DNA from: Ancylobacter mangrovi
GTDB lineage: Bacteria; Pseudomonadota; Alphaproteobacteria; Rhizobiales; Xanthobacteraceae
Assembly: GCF_024752355.1 (NCBI RefSeq)
Contig: NZ_JANTHZ010000004.1
Location: forward strand, 62,001 to 126,000
Length of the DNA: 64,000 nt
Direction: 5' to 3'
Shown: positions 9,056 to 20,230 of the stretch, one piece after another
Layout of the letters: every line of letters begins with the position of its first letter
Numbering within the stretch: position 1 is the stretch's first letter
Position numbers and translations under genes: made by a program
Notes under the pieces: generated by a model
Database searches by the model: none
Told to the model about the DNA's origin: nothing
The model's input: only the letters and a program-made list of their open reading frames with translations

Positions 9056-9201
9056 GCCCCGCGCAACGAGGCCGCGCGGGCACGCCCCGCGCCGGCACCG
9101 AGACGATCCGGGCGGCCAGGCCGCCGGTGCGCCCGCCGCGCCGCCCGGATTCCGCACGCCGCCCACGGCCTGCGCCACGATCCGCCGAGAGAGGAAGACC
9201 C

Positions 9202-10287
9202 ATGCCCATCTACAAGTGGGACAATGCCGCCTTCGCGGGCGAGCATGTCCTCGACAACCCGCCGCCCTTCCACCAGAAGCTGAGCAATTACGGCGCGCGG
9301 CCCTACTGGTCGCCGGACGGCAAGCGCATCGCCTTCGTCGAGAAGGCCTATGGCGACGTGCACGAGATCGACCTCGAGACCCGGCAGATCCGCAACCTCA
9401 CCGGCAATCTCGGCAAGCACCACAGCTTCCTGCGCGTGCTGTTCCTGCGCAATGGCGACTACCTGCTGATCGGCCCGAAGGAGTTCAAGCACCACCACGT
9501 CAGCCGCTACGTGGAATCCGAGCTCTGGTACATGGACAAGGACGCGAACGAGCCGCCGCGCCCCATGGGCCTGACCTTCTTCGAGGGCATCGGCGTCTCC
9601 TCCATCGCCGACCGCATCACCTATTCGCGCCATGGCGAGCACGACCCGCGCCTCGGCGGCTTCGAGGATTTCGAGTGCTACGTCTCCGAGCTCGACTACG
9701 GCCCGAACGGGGCCGAGCTCGGCGCCACCCGGCCGATCTACCGCTCGCCGACCGGCCTGCGCCGGCCCGAGCCGCAGGACTTCCGCAACAACGATACCGA
9801 GGTGATCATGGCCGAGTATATCGGCCCGCGCGACCGCTCGACGACCTGGAAGACCCAGACCCGCGGCATCGACCTGAAGACGCTCGACGTGAAGACCTAT
9901 ATCGACGAGCCGCTGACGCATAACGAGCCGGAAGGCATCTTCCCGGACCAGCAGCACATCTGCCTGGAATCCTCCTGCGACTTCGTCGACCAGTTTCCGC
10001 CCATCGACCTGTGGAAGCTGAAGCTCGACGGCTCCGGCCGGCGCGTGCGCATGACCCGCATGTTCGACCGCCAGCCCTGGCGCGCGAGCAACTCAAACGT
10101 CAGCCCGGACGGCAAGTGGCTGGCCTTCATGGTCAACACCTATACCAGCGAGCCGGGGTTCGGCATGGGCATCGGCCTGATGGACCTCGAAGCCTGGGAA
10201 AAGAGCGAGTACGCCCAGCAATGGGAGACCCCCGCCGAGCGCGAGGTGATCCGCCGCCGGAACGGCGAGTACGCCGACACCAAGTGA
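9202..10287 (+). CDS. Oligogalacturonate-lyase-like beta-propeller protein
   Basis: A 361-residue protein without a signal peptide, so probably cytoplasmic. It contains propeller blades of the TolB/PD40 type (RPYWSPDGKRIAFVEKA near residue 35; SNVSPDGKWLAFMVNTY near 300) and His-rich stretches (GKHHSFLRV, FKHHHVSRY). This arrangement resembles cytoplasmic oligogalacturonide lyases, whose manganese-binding histidines sit in a propeller. The resemblance is by pattern, so lyase activity is an inference. It lies between the binding protein and permease genes of the importer, which suggests it acts on the imported compound. Start ATG at 9202 follows GAGAGAGGAAG. Confidence 0.6.
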   Translation: MPIYKWDNAAFAGEHVLDNPPPFHQKLSNYGARPYWSPDGKRIAFVEKAYGDVHEIDLETRQIRNLTGNLGKHHSFLRVLFLRNGDYLLIGPKEFKHHHVSRYVESELWYMDKDANEPPRPMGLTFFEGIGVSSIADRITYSRHGEHDPRLGGFEDFECYVSELDYGPNGAELGATRPIYRSPTGLRRPEPQDFRNNDTEVIMAEYIGPRDRSTTWKTQTRGIDLKTLDVKTYIDEPLTHNEPEGIFPDQQHICLESSCDFVDQFPPIDLWKLKLDGSGRRVRMTRMFDRQPWRASNSNVSPDGKWLAFMVNTYTSEPGFGMGIGLMDLEAWEKSEYAQQWETPAEREVIRRRNGEYADTK

Positions 10288-10290
10288 GCC

Positions 10291-10314
10291 ACGCCACCGG
10301 ATGAACGGTGGCGT
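10291..10314. other. Intergenic stem-loop
   Basis: ACGCCACCG, six loop bases, then CGGTGGCGT form a perfect 9-bp stem 3 bp after the stop at 10287. No T-run follows, so it is more likely an mRNA-stabilising or attenuating hairpin between the propeller gene and the permease genes than a terminator. Confidence 0.5.
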
Positions 10315-10374
10315 CCCCCGTACCGCCGGCGGCGCCGATGCGTCGCCGGGCCCTGGCAACAGCGGAGAGCGACC

Positions 10375-11292
10375 GTGAACGGCTATGTCACGAAGCGAAT
10401 GCTCCACAGCCTCATCTCGATGATGGGGCTGATCATTCTGGTCTTCTTCCTGTCGAGGCTGACGGGCAATCCGAGCGACCTCTATCTGCCGATCGACACC
10501 CCGGCGGACGTGCGCGCGGCCTTCTCGCAGGCGCACGGCTTCGACGACCCGATGATCGTCCAATTCGGCCACTTCCTCGCCAATCTGGTGCATCTCGACT
10601 TCGGCAGCTCGATGCGTCTCGAGCGCCCCGCCCTCAACCTGGTGCTGGAGGCGTTCCCGGTCTCGCTCACCCTCGCCGTCCTGGCCATGGCGCTGGCGCT
10701 CGTCATCGCCATCGTCGCCGGCTCGCTCGCCGCGCGCAGCCCGAACGGCGTGCTCGACCGCTTCATCAACGTGATCTCGCTGTGCGGGGCGAGCGTGCCC
10801 AACTTCTGGCTCGCTCTGGTGAGCGTGCTCGTCTTCGCGGTGTGGATGCGCTGGCTGCCGACCTCCGGCATGGGCGGGCCGGAATACTGGGTCCTGCCGG
10901 TGATCGTGCTGGCGGTGCGGCCCTGCGGCCTGCTGGCCCAGGTGGTGCGCGGCTCGATGATCAGCGCGCTCTCCTCCGCCTATGTGAAGACCGCCCGCGC
11001 CAAGGGCGTGAGCCAGCGGGTCATCGTCTTCGTCCACGCCCTGCGCAACGCCATGCTGCCGATCATCACCGTGGCCGGCGACCAGGCGTCGGGCATGATC
11101 AACGGCGCGGTGGTGGTGGAGGTCATCTTCGGCCTGCCCGGCATCGGCCGGCTGATGATGGAATCGATCCAGTACCGCGACTTCGCGGTCATCCAGGCCG
11201 GCGTGATCCTCACCGCCTGCGCCATCTTCCTGCTCAACATCGCGATCGACCTCGCCTACGCGCTGCTCGACCCGCGCATCAAGCACGCATGA
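10375..11292 (+). CDS. ABC transporter permease (DppB-like)
   Basis: A 305-residue membrane protein starting with GTG at 10375, after GGAG. It shows the DppB/OppB pattern: an N-terminal helix (MLHSLISMMGLIILVFFLSR), a periplasmic loop with LPIDTPADVRAAFSQAHGFDDP, and the cytoplasmic loop YVKTARAKGVSQRVIVFVHAL followed by RNAMLP. It pairs with the DppC-like permease 7 bp downstream to form the channel of this importer. Confidence 0.92.
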   Translation: MNGYVTKRMLHSLISMMGLIILVFFLSRLTGNPSDLYLPIDTPADVRAAFSQAHGFDDPMIVQFGHFLANLVHLDFGSSMRLERPALNLVLEAFPVSLTLAVLAMALALVIAIVAGSLAARSPNGVLDRFINVISLCGASVPNFWLALVSVLVFAVWMRWLPTSGMGGPEYWVLPVIVLAVRPCGLLAQVVRGSMISALSSAYVKTARAKGVSQRVIVFVHALRNAMLPIITVAGDQASGMINGAVVVEVIFGLPGIGRLMMESIQYRDFAVIQAGVILTACAIFLLNIAIDLAYALLDPRIKHA

Positions 11293-11299
11293 GGGCCCA

Positions 11300-12212
11300 A
11301 TGACCATGACGGCACCTCCCATCGCCATGACCGAGCCTTCGCTCTGGCGCCAGTCGCTGGGCCTGCTGTGGCGGGACAAGTTCGCCTTCGTCGCGGTCCT
11401 GTTCCTGCTGCTGGTCGTGTTCGCGGCCCTGTTCGGGTCGACGATCTTCGGGCAGAGCGCCACGCGCATCAATCTCGCCGCGCGCAACGCGCCGCCGATG
11501 TCGATGCATCTCGGCTGGCACTACGTGCTCGGGGCGGATTCGCTCGGCCGCTCGATCCTCGCGCGCATCGCCGTCGGCACCCGCAACACCATGATGGTGG
11601 CCGGCCTGTCGGTGATCGCCTCGCTGCTGATCGGCTCGCTGCTGGGCTTCATAGCCGGCTACCGGGCCGACTGGACCACCGGCGTCATCATGCGCGTCGC
11701 CGACGTGCTGATGAGCTTTCCCTCGCTGCTGCTGGCGATGATCGTGCTCTACGTGCTCGGCGCCGGCATCGCCAATCTGGTGCTGGTGCTCGCCATCACC
11801 CGCATCCCGATCTACCTGCGTACCACCCGTGCCGAGGTGCTGGAGATACGCGAGCGCACCTTCGTCGTCGCCGCGAAGGTCATGGGGGCGTCCCCGCTGC
11901 GCCTCGTCTGGCGCCACATCCGCCCGACCGTGACGCCGACGCTGGTGACCATCGCCACGCTCGAATTCGCCTTCGTGATGCTGTCCGAGTCCAGCCTCAG
12001 CTTCCTCGGCCTCGGCATCCAGGCGCCGGAATTCACCTGGGGCGCCATGGTGGCGCAGGGCCAGAGCTATCTCGGCACCGCCTGGTGGGTGGCGTTCTGG
12101 CCCGGCCTCGCCATCACCCTCACGGCCATGTCCCTGAACCTCGTCGCCAACTGGCTGCGCATCGTCACCGACCCGGTGCAGCGTTGGCGGCTCGAAGCAC
12201 GGAGCAGCAGCA

Positions 12213-12232
<20 letters not shown>
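11300..12232 (+). CDS. ABC transporter permease (DppC-like)
   Basis: A 310-residue membrane protein with the OppC N-terminal helix (FAFVAVLFLLLVVFAALFGS), the HYVLGADSLGRSILARI stretch typical of DppC/OppC, and the cytoplasmic loop FVVAAKVMGASPLRLVWRHI. The gene begins 7 bp after the DppB-like gene and overlaps the ATPase gene start, so the four transporter genes are one operon. Confidence 0.92.
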
Positions 12233-13859
<1,627 letters not shown>

Positions 13860-13935
13860 CCCGAGCCCACCCCGTTCCACCCGCCGCGCGCCGTTCACCG
13901 CGCGGCGGGCGCGGCCGACCGACATAGGTACACGC

Positions 13936-16080
13936 ATGACTTCCCACATCGACCATAGCTGGCTGAAGCATTCGCTCGTCATGATCATGACGCTGCGCGA
14001 GGGAGACGCCGGGACCTGGGACGCCGAGAAGATGGCCGACTTCGCCCAGTCCTTCTCGCTCGACGCACTCGGCTTCTCGGTCGGCGGCATCGTCGCCTTC
14101 TACCCGACGCAGGTGAAGCACCATCCGCGCGCCGCGACGCTGGGCGATCGCGACCTCGCGGCGGAGATGATCGCGGCGCTCAAGAAGCGCGACATCCGCC
14201 CCGTCGCCCGCATCGACCCCTCCATGGCCTCGCGCAAGCTCTATGAGGAGCGGCCCGAATGGTTCGCGCAGGACAAGAACGGCAAGCCGATCGGCGTGCA
14301 CGGCCATTTCATCACCTGCCCGAACGGCGGCTACTACCGCGACTTCATGATGCGGGTCATCGAGGAGATGCTGACCCGCTATCCCTTCGACGCGGTGTGG
14401 GCCAACGCCGCGCAGTTCTCGCCCTGGCATACGCCGCAGTGCCATTGCGGGGTATGCCGGTCGAAGTTCCGCGCCCGCACCGGCAAGGCGCTGCCAGCCG
14501 AGAACTGGGGCGACGAGACCTGGCGCCAGTACAATGAATGGCGCTACGAGTGCATCGCCGAGTGGAACGCCGAGGTTCAGGCGCTCAAGAACCGCGTGCG
14601 GCCGGAGGCGGCGTGGATCCCGCTCAGCCAGGTGGCGGAATCCTGGGACCATTCGCGCGTCGGCGGCTGGGACCTCGACTATACCGAGCCGCATCAGGAC
14701 GGCATCGTGCTGGAGGCCCAGCGCCGCTACGCCAACATGTTCTGGCCCGGCCTGGAGGCGCGCTACATGCGCGACCTCGCGCCGGAGAAGGGCGGCGGCA
14801 TCACGGTGAGCTACTTCCTGCCCTGGTGGCGCTTCTACGCGGTGCCGGCGGCGGAGAACCGCATGTGGGCCGGCCAGATCATGGCGCAGGGCGTGATGCC
14901 GTGGATCCATGTCACCGGCTATCAGGAGACCCATTTCGACAAGCGCGGCCTCGACAGCCTGCGCGCCACCTTCGCCCGCTTCCGCGCCAACCGCGACACC
15001 TATCTCGACAACCGCTCGGGGGCCGAGGTGGCGCTGGTCTATTCGCGGCACAGCCTCGACAATATCGGCCAGCAGGACCCGACGGGACGCTATCTCGACC
15101 ATTTCCGCGGCGCCTACAACGCGATGATGGACCAGCGCGTCCCGTTCGACATCCTCTCTGGCCACCGGCTGAGCCTCGAGGCGCTGAAGCGCTACCGCGC
15201 TGTCGTGCTGCCGAACGCCGCCTGCCTGTCGGACGCCGCCTGCGACGCGCTGGAAGCCTATGTGCGAGGGGGCGGCCATCTCGTCGCCACCCATCTCTCG
15301 GGCAATTTCGACGCGCTCGGCAACCCGCGCGCGCAGACGCTGCTGGGCCGCCTCGCCGGCATCACCCAGACCGGGGTGACGTGGACGAACCTGCGCGCCG
15401 CCTATGGCGTCATCCGCGATCCGGACAACCCATTGATGGCCGGCTTCGAGGGCACCGACCTCATCCCGGTCGCCGGCGACATCGTGTTCGTGCGCACGCC
15501 GGACGGCGAGGGCGACGGCAAGACGGCGCCGCTCACCCTCGTGCCGCCGGTCGAGGGCGAGGTCGGCAGCGGCATCAGCGTGCCCGAGTTCAACGTCATC
15601 AAGCATGTCACCGACTACCCGATGGTCGTCGACCGGCCCGTCGGCGAGGGCCGCGTGGTCTACTTCCCGTGGCAGCCGGACCTGATCGGCTTCCGCTACG
15701 GGCTGCGCGACCTGTTCCGCCTGCTCGCCAATGCGGTGAAGGCGGCGGACGGGTTCCAGGACGTGCTGCGCGTCACCGGGCCGGGCCTCGTCGACCTCGC
15801 CCTGCTGCGGCGCGAGGACCGGCTGGTACTGTCGCTCATCAACTTCTCCTCGCCCGGCAGCTTCAACACCGGGCAGCGGCGCATCATCGAGGAGCTGGTG
15901 CCGCTGCACGACCTCGTCATCGATATCCGCGCGCCAGAGGGCTTCGAGGCCGGCACCGCGCGACTGGTCTTCGCCGAGCGGGACATTCCGGTGGAGCGGC
16001 AGGGCGCGTATCTGCGCCTGACCCTGCCGAAGCTGGAGGCGATGGAGACCATCGAGATACGCGGCGCGGGGGCGGCATGA
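13936..16080 (+). CDS. Putative glycoside hydrolase with beta-galactosidase-trimerisation-like domain
   Basis: A 714-residue protein without a signal peptide. The N-terminal about 360 residues look like a TIM-barrel glycosidase of the hypothetical glycosyl hydrolase type (DALGFSVGGIVAFYPTQVKHH, GHFITCPNGGYYRDFMM, FDAVWANAAQFSPWH, a CHCGVCRSKF cysteine cluster, and ISYFLPWWRFY-like text). Residues about 375-590 resemble the glutamine-amidotransferase-like fold of beta-galactosidase trimerisation domains (VVLPNAACLSDAACDALEAY, RGGGHLVATHLSGNFD), and a beta-sandwich tail follows. Catalytic acids cannot be assigned by eye. Cytoplasmic location and operon position suggest it cleaves an imported glycoside. 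Its ATGA overlap couples it to the hydrolase gene. Confidence 0.6.
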   Translation: MTSHIDHSWLKHSLVMIMTLREGDAGTWDAEKMADFAQSFSLDALGFSVGGIVAFYPTQVKHHPRAATLGDRDLAAEMIAALKKRDIRPVARIDPSMASRKLYEERPEWFAQDKNGKPIGVHGHFITCPNGGYYRDFMMRVIEEMLTRYPFDAVWANAAQFSPWHTPQCHCGVCRSKFRARTGKALPAENWGDETWRQYNEWRYECIAEWNAEVQALKNRVRPEAAWIPLSQVAESWDHSRVGGWDLDYTEPHQDGIVLEAQRRYANMFWPGLEARYMRDLAPEKGGGITVSYFLPWWRFYAVPAAENRMWAGQIMAQGVMPWIHVTGYQETHFDKRGLDSLRATFARFRANRDTYLDNRSGAEVALVYSRHSLDNIGQQDPTGRYLDHFRGAYNAMMDQRVPFDILSGHRLSLEALKRYRAVVLPNAACLSDAACDALEAYVRGGGHLVATHLSGNFDALGNPRAQTLLGRLAGITQTGVTWTNLRAAYGVIRDPDNPLMAGFEGTDLIPVAGDIVFVRTPDGEGDGKTAPLTLVPPVEGEVGSGISVPEFNVIKHVTDYPMVVDRPVGEGRVVYFPWQPDLIGFRYGLRDLFRLLANAVKAADGFQDVLRVTGPGLVDLALLRREDRLVLSLINFSSPGSFNTGQRRIIEELVPLHDLVIDIRAPEGFEAGTARLVFAERDIPVERQGAYLRLTLPKLEAMETIEIRGAGAA

Positions 16081-16862
16081 GCTTCTGCCCGACCGGCTGG
16101 GGGCGCCTGCACTACCGGGTCGACGGCCCGGACGGCGCTCCCGTGCTCCTGCTCTCGAACTCGCTCGCCGCCGACGTCTCGTTCTGGGACGCACAGGTCC
16201 CGTCCTGGGCGCGCAATCGGCGCGTCGTGCGCTATGACCAGCGCGGCCACGGCCGCTCCGACGCGCCGGCGGGCCCCTATTCCATGGCCGGGCTCGGCGC
16301 CGACGCGCTCGCGCTGATGGACCATCTCGGCCTCGCGCAGGCCGACTGGTGCGGCATCTCCATGGGCGGGATGACCGGCATGTGGCTTGCCGTGAACGCG
16401 CCCGGACGGCTCGGCCGGCTCGTGCTGGCCAACACCGCGGTGCGCATGCCCCCGCCCGAGCTGTGGGACCAGCGCGCCGCCATGGCCCGCGAGCAGGGCA
16501 TGGAGGCAATCGCCACCGCGACTATGGCGCGCTGGTTCACCCCCGCCTTCACCGACCGCGAGCCGGACACCATCGCCCGCCTGCACCAGGTGGTGGCGGC
16601 GACCTCGGTCGAGGGCTATGCCGGCTGCTGCGCCGCCCTGCGCGATTTCGATTTCCGCGACGAGGTCGGGAAGATCCGCCATCCCGCGCTGGTCATCGTC
16701 GGTGAGAGGGACGGCTCGACGCCGCCGGAAGCCGGCATGTTCATCGCCGGGAGGATCGCCGGTGCGCAGCTCGCGCGCCTCGATGCCGGCCATGTCTCGA
16801 ATGTCGAGCAGCCCGGCGAGTTCACGCGGCAGGTCGAGGCGTTCCTGTCCGTCCCGGCGTGA
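16077..16862 (+). CDS. Alpha/beta hydrolase (3-oxoadipate enol-lactonase-like)
   Basis: A 261-residue hydrolase with oxyanion-region text LLLSNSLAADVSFWD, nucleophile elbow GISMGG, acid in VGERDGSTP and His in DAGHVSNVEQP. This is the PcaD-like branch of the alpha/beta hydrolases. The ATG at 16077 overlaps the stop of the preceding gene (ATGA), so it is the last gene of the rightward operon. A lactonase role fits a sugar-acid pathway that passes through a lactone, but this is inferred from context. Confidence 0.8.
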   Translation: MSFCPTGWGRLHYRVDGPDGAPVLLLSNSLAADVSFWDAQVPSWARNRRVVRYDQRGHGRSDAPAGPYSMAGLGADALALMDHLGLAQADWCGISMGGMTGMWLAVNAPGRLGRLVLANTAVRMPPPELWDQRAAMAREQGMEAIATATMARWFTPAFTDREPDTIARLHQVVAATSVEGYAGCCAALRDFDFRDEVGKIRHPALVIVGERDGSTPPEAGMFIAGRIAGAQLARLDAGHVSNVEQPGEFTRQVEAFLSVPA

Positions 16863-16883
16863 GCCGGCACGCCCCGCCGGCCG

Positions 16884-17669
16884 TCACGGCACGGACGGGG
16901 CGAGCACCGAGCGAAGCGACACGATCGAGCCGACGGCGACGATGGCCGGCGTGGCGAGGTTTGCGCGCTGCACGTCCTCGACCAGCCGGCCGAGCGTGGT
17001 GACGAGCACCTGCTGGTCGGGCAGGCTCGCGCGGGCGACCGCCGCCGCCGGCGTGAGCGGCGCCATGCCCGCCCCGAGCAGGCCGCCGGCGATCTCCTGC
17101 AGCACCGCCATCGCCATGTAGAAGACGACGGGCAGGCGCGAATCGACGATGGCCTTCCAGTCGATCGCCATGCCCTCCGCGCTCGCCAGATGGCCGGTGA
17201 GGAAGATCACCCCGTGATTGGTCATCCGGCTCGTGAGCGGGATGCCGGCCGAGGCGAGGCCGCCGATACCGGCGGTGATGCCTGAGACGACATGGAAGGC
17301 GATGCCCGCCTCGCCGAGCGCCATCGCCTCCTCGACGCCCCGGCCGAAGACGAACGGGTCGCCGCCCTTCAGCCGCAGCACGCGCCGGCCCTCGCGCGCC
17401 AGCTCGATCAGCCGCCGCGTGATGTCGGGCTGCAGCGCCGACGGCCGGCCGCCGCGCTTGCCCGCGAACTCCCTCGCGGCGCCGGGCGCGGCCAGCGCCA
17501 GCACCGCCTCGGAGACCAGCGCGTCATGTACGATGACGTCGGCGCATTGCAGCGCATGGATCGCCGCCGCCGTCAGCAGCGCCGGGTCGCCGGGCCCCGA
17601 CCCGACGAGCCAGACCGTGCCGGGCTCGAAGGTGGGCATATGCTGGCGGAGCGGCCCGAGATCGATCAA
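16884..17669 (-). CDS. cobA: Uroporphyrinogen-III C-methyltransferase
   Basis: A 261-residue SUMT. The SAM site VGSGPGDPALLT (about residues 22-33), VLRLKGGDPFVFGRG and VVSGITAGIGGLASAGIPLTS are family signatures. It makes precorrin-2 from uroporphyrinogen III with two SAM, the committed step to corrinoids and sirohaem. No fused oxidase/ferrochelatase domain is present, so it is the cobalamin-type enzyme rather than CysG. The start is TTG at 17669 with GAGGTG upstream; ATG at 17639 is the alternative. Last gene of the purU-folD-folC-cobA unit, consistent with supplying corrinoid to the methyltransferases. Confidence 0.93.
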   Translation of the reverse strand: MIDLGPLRQHMPTFEPGTVWLVGSGPGDPALLTAAAIHALQCADVIVHDALVSEAVLALAAPGAAREFAGKRGGRPSALQPDITRRLIELAREGRRVLRLKGGDPFVFGRGVEEAMALGEAGIAFHVVSGITAGIGGLASAGIPLTSRMTNHGVIFLTGHLASAEGMAIDWKAIVDSRLPVVFYMAMAVLQEIAGGLLGAGMAPLTPAAAVARASLPDQQVLVTTLGRLVEDVQRANLATPAIVAVGSIVSLRSVLAPSVP

Positions 17670-17865
17670 CGCACACCTCGCTATTCCAATGATAGCGCCC
17701 GATCCCGGCCGCCCGTCGCTATGGGCCGGCAGGGATCGCTTCCCTCAACTTGGCCTGCCCTCCGGCTCGTCATGCCGGGCGCAGGCCACGGTCACCTTGT
17801 ATTCATGCCGCCCGGAAATTCCAGCGCCGACAGGCGGTTCGCGGGCGTCATTTCGTCGGGCGCCT

Positions 17866-19272
17866 TCAGCCGGTCGCCAGCCCGGCGCGGGCGAGCACTT
17901 CGCCGGCGAGGTAGAGCGAGCCCGAGACGACGATCCGGGCCGGGTTCCGGCCTGCCCGCCGGGCGGCGAGTTCCATCGCCTCGTCGAGCGAACGGGCGGG
18001 TCGGCAGGCGATGCCGACATCGGCGGCACTCGCGCACAGCTCCTCGCAGGAGAAGGCCGGCCCCTCGGCGAAGGCGAGTGGCACGGCGATGGCCTGCTCG
18101 ACGAGGCCGCGATAGGGGCGCAGGAAGCCGGCGGGGTTCTTGGTCGCCAGCATGCCGAAGACGAGCAGGTTGCGGCGCGGGTCGGCGGCGTCGAGGCGGG
18201 CGATCTCGGCGGCCACCGCCTGCGCCGCGCCGGGATTGTGACCGCCATCGACGAGGAGGCTCGCCCCGCGCCCGGGCCGGCCGCCTAAGCCGCCTTCCAC
18301 CCGCTGCAGCCGGCCCGGCCAGCGCACCAGCGGCAGGGCGCGCGCCAGCACCTCCCGCGACGGGGCGAGGCCCGCCGCCTCCAGCGCGGCGATGGCGGCC
18401 GCGGCATTGTCGATCTGGTAGCGGCCGGCGAGGCCGGGCAGCGGCAGGTCCATGGTGCGGCCATCGGCGACGTAGCGAAAGCCGTCGCCGCACGATTCGG
18501 CGTAGAAGTTCGGGCCTGCCGAGCGGAGCGGGGCGCCGATCTGCGCCGCCGCCCGCACGATCGCACGGGCGGCCTCGCTGAAATCCTGCCGCGCCAGCAC
18601 CGCCGGCACGCCGCGCCGGAAGATGCCGGCCTTCTCGAGCGCGATGGAGATGATGGTGCGGCCGAGAAAGGCCTGGTGGTCGTAGGAGAGCGAGGTGACG
18701 ACCGTCGCCGCCGGTTCCGGCACCACATTGGTGGCGTCGCAGCGCCCGCCGAGCCCGGTCTCCAGCAGCACCACCTCGGCCGGCAGGCGCGCGAACAGCA
18801 GCAGCGCGGCGGCGGTCGTGCCCTCGAAGAAGGTCAGCGGCTGGCCGCCATTGACGTCGAGCACCTCGCCGAGCGCCTCCGCCAGCACCGCGTCCGTGAC
18901 CGGCGCCGACCCGCCCGCGCCGGCGAGCCGGATGCGCTCGTTGAAGCGCACGAGATGGGGCGAGGTGTAGCTGTGCACGCGCCGGCCGCCCGCCTCCAGC
19001 AGCGTGCGCATGATGGCGAGCGTCGAACCCTTCCCGTTGGTCCCGGCGACATGGATCACCGCCGGCAGCCGGCGTTCCGGCCGGCCGAGATCGGCCAGCA
19101 GGCGGTCCATCCGCTCCAGCGAATAGTCGATGACGGCGCCGTGCAGGCGGGTGAGCTCGCCGAGCGCGCGGGCGACCTCGCGCCCGGCGTCCCGGTCCGC
19201 CGGACGGGGCCGTCCGGTCCGGGCTTCCGGCGCCGGCGGGGGCAAGGGCGGGGGCGCTGCGGTCGTTTCCAT
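17866..19272 (-). CDS. folC: Folylpolyglutamate synthase/dihydrofolate synthase
   Basis: A 468-residue Mur-ligase-fold protein. P-loop GTNGKGS is at residues 77-83, followed by HSYTSPHLVRFNERI, the central ETGLGGRCDATNVV motif and LLVDGGHNPGAAQAV at the C-terminal domain. It adds glutamate to folates and keeps the one-carbon carrier in the cell. The first about 28 residues are Pro/Ala-rich and unlike the family, so a later start is possible. It lies 20 bp after folD in a unit with purU and cobA, which marks it as a pathway-dedicated copy (folC2-like) as in known chloromethane clusters. Confidence 0.92.
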   Translation of the reverse strand: METTAAPPPLPPPAPEARTGRPRPADRDAGREVARALGELTRLHGAVIDYSLERMDRLLADLGRPERRLPAVIHVAGTNGKGSTLAIMRTLLEAGGRRVHSYTSPHLVRFNERIRLAGAGGSAPVTDAVLAEALGEVLDVNGGQPLTFFEGTTAAALLLFARLPAEVVLLETGLGGRCDATNVVPEPAATVVTSLSYDHQAFLGRTIISIALEKAGIFRRGVPAVLARQDFSEAARAIVRAAAQIGAPLRSAGPNFYAESCGDGFRYVADGRTMDLPLPGLAGRYQIDNAAAAIAALEAAGLAPSREVLARALPLVRWPGRLQRVEGGLGGRPGRGASLLVDGGHNPGAAQAVAAEIARLDAADPRRNLLVFGMLATKNPAGFLRPYRGLVEQAIAVPLAFAEGPAFSCEELCASAADVGIACRPARSLDEAMELAARRAGRNPARIVVSGSLYLAGEVLARAGLATG

Positions 19273-19292
19273 CTCCCGGGCTCCGCGCGGGA

Positions 19293-20192
19293 TCAGGCGG
19301 ACGCCAGCGCCAGCGAGCCGGCGGACTGCGCGAAGATGTTCTCCGCGCAGTGCAGCGTGTTTTCCATCAGCGCCGCGACCGTCATCGGGCCGACCCCGCC
19401 CGGCACCGGCGTGATGGCGCCGGCGATGGGGGCCACCTCGTCGAAGGCGACGTCGCCGCGGATGACCGAGCCTTCCGGCGTCGCCACCCGGTTGATGCCG
19501 ACATCGATCACCACCGCGCCCGGCTTCACCCAGTCGCCGCGCACCAGCCCCGCCCGGCCGACCGCGACCAGAAGGATATCAGCCTCGCGGCAATGGCCGG
19601 GCACGTCGCGGCTTTCCCGGTGCACCACGGTGACCGAGCAGCCGGCATTGAGCAGCACCTGGGAGGCCGGGCGGCCGACGATGGTCGAGCGCCCGACGAC
19701 CACCGCGTCGAGCCCGGTCAGGTCGGGGTGCACGGTCTCGATCAGCCGCAGGCAGCCGAGCGGGGTGCAGGGCACCAGCCCGGCTTTCTGGCCGGTGGCG
19801 AGCAGGCCGGCATTCAGCGGGTGGAAGCCGTCGACATCCTTGGCCGGGTTGATGTGGTTCAGCACCCGCTCGGCCGAGATCTGCGGCGGCAGCGGGAGCT
19901 GGACCAGAATGCCGTCGACCGCCGGGTCCTCGTTGAGTTCGTCGAGCAGCCGCAGCACCGCTGCCTCGCTGGTGTCGGCCGGCAGGTGGTGCTTGAAGGA
20001 GGCCAGCCCCGCCTCCGCCGCGCGCCGGGTCTTGGCCCCGACATAGACGGCGCTCGCCGGGTCCTCGCCGATCAGCACCACCGCGAGCCCCGGCCGCCGG
20101 CCGGCACGCTGCGCGAAGAGGGCCGCCCGGCTGTTCACGCCTTCCACGAGGCGGGTGGCTTCCGCCTTCCCGTCGATGATCCTGGCCGTCAT
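19293..20192 (-). CDS. folD: Methylene-H4folate dehydrogenase/methenyl-H4folate cyclohydrolase
   Basis: A 299-residue bifunctional enzyme. The active-site lysine sits in YVGAKTRRA (YxxxK pattern), with [23 protein letters not shown], the nucleotide site [17 protein letters not shown] and the C-terminal [18 protein letters not shown]. It oxidises methylene-H4folate to methenyl- and then formyl-H4folate, linking MetF (31891-32802) to PurU in the same unit. Start ATG at 20192 follows AAGAAGG. Confidence 0.95.
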   Translation of the reverse strand: MTARIIDGKAEATRLVEGVNSRAALFAQRAGRRPGLAVVLIGEDPASAVYVGAKTRRAAEAGLASFKHHLPADTSEAAVLRLLDELNEDPAVDGILVQLPLPPQISAERVLNHINPAKDVDGFHPLNAGLLATGQKAGLVPCTPLGCLRLIETVHPDLTGLDAVVVGRSTIVGRPASQVLLNAGCSVTVVHRESRDVPGHCREADILLVAVGRAGLVRGDWVKPGAVVIDVGINRVATPEGSVIRGDVAFDEVAPIAGAITPVPGGVGPMTVAALMENTLHCAENIFAQSAGSLALASA

Positions 20193-20230
20193 GTCTGTGC
20201 AACCTTCTTGAAAAGCGGACGATGTCGCGG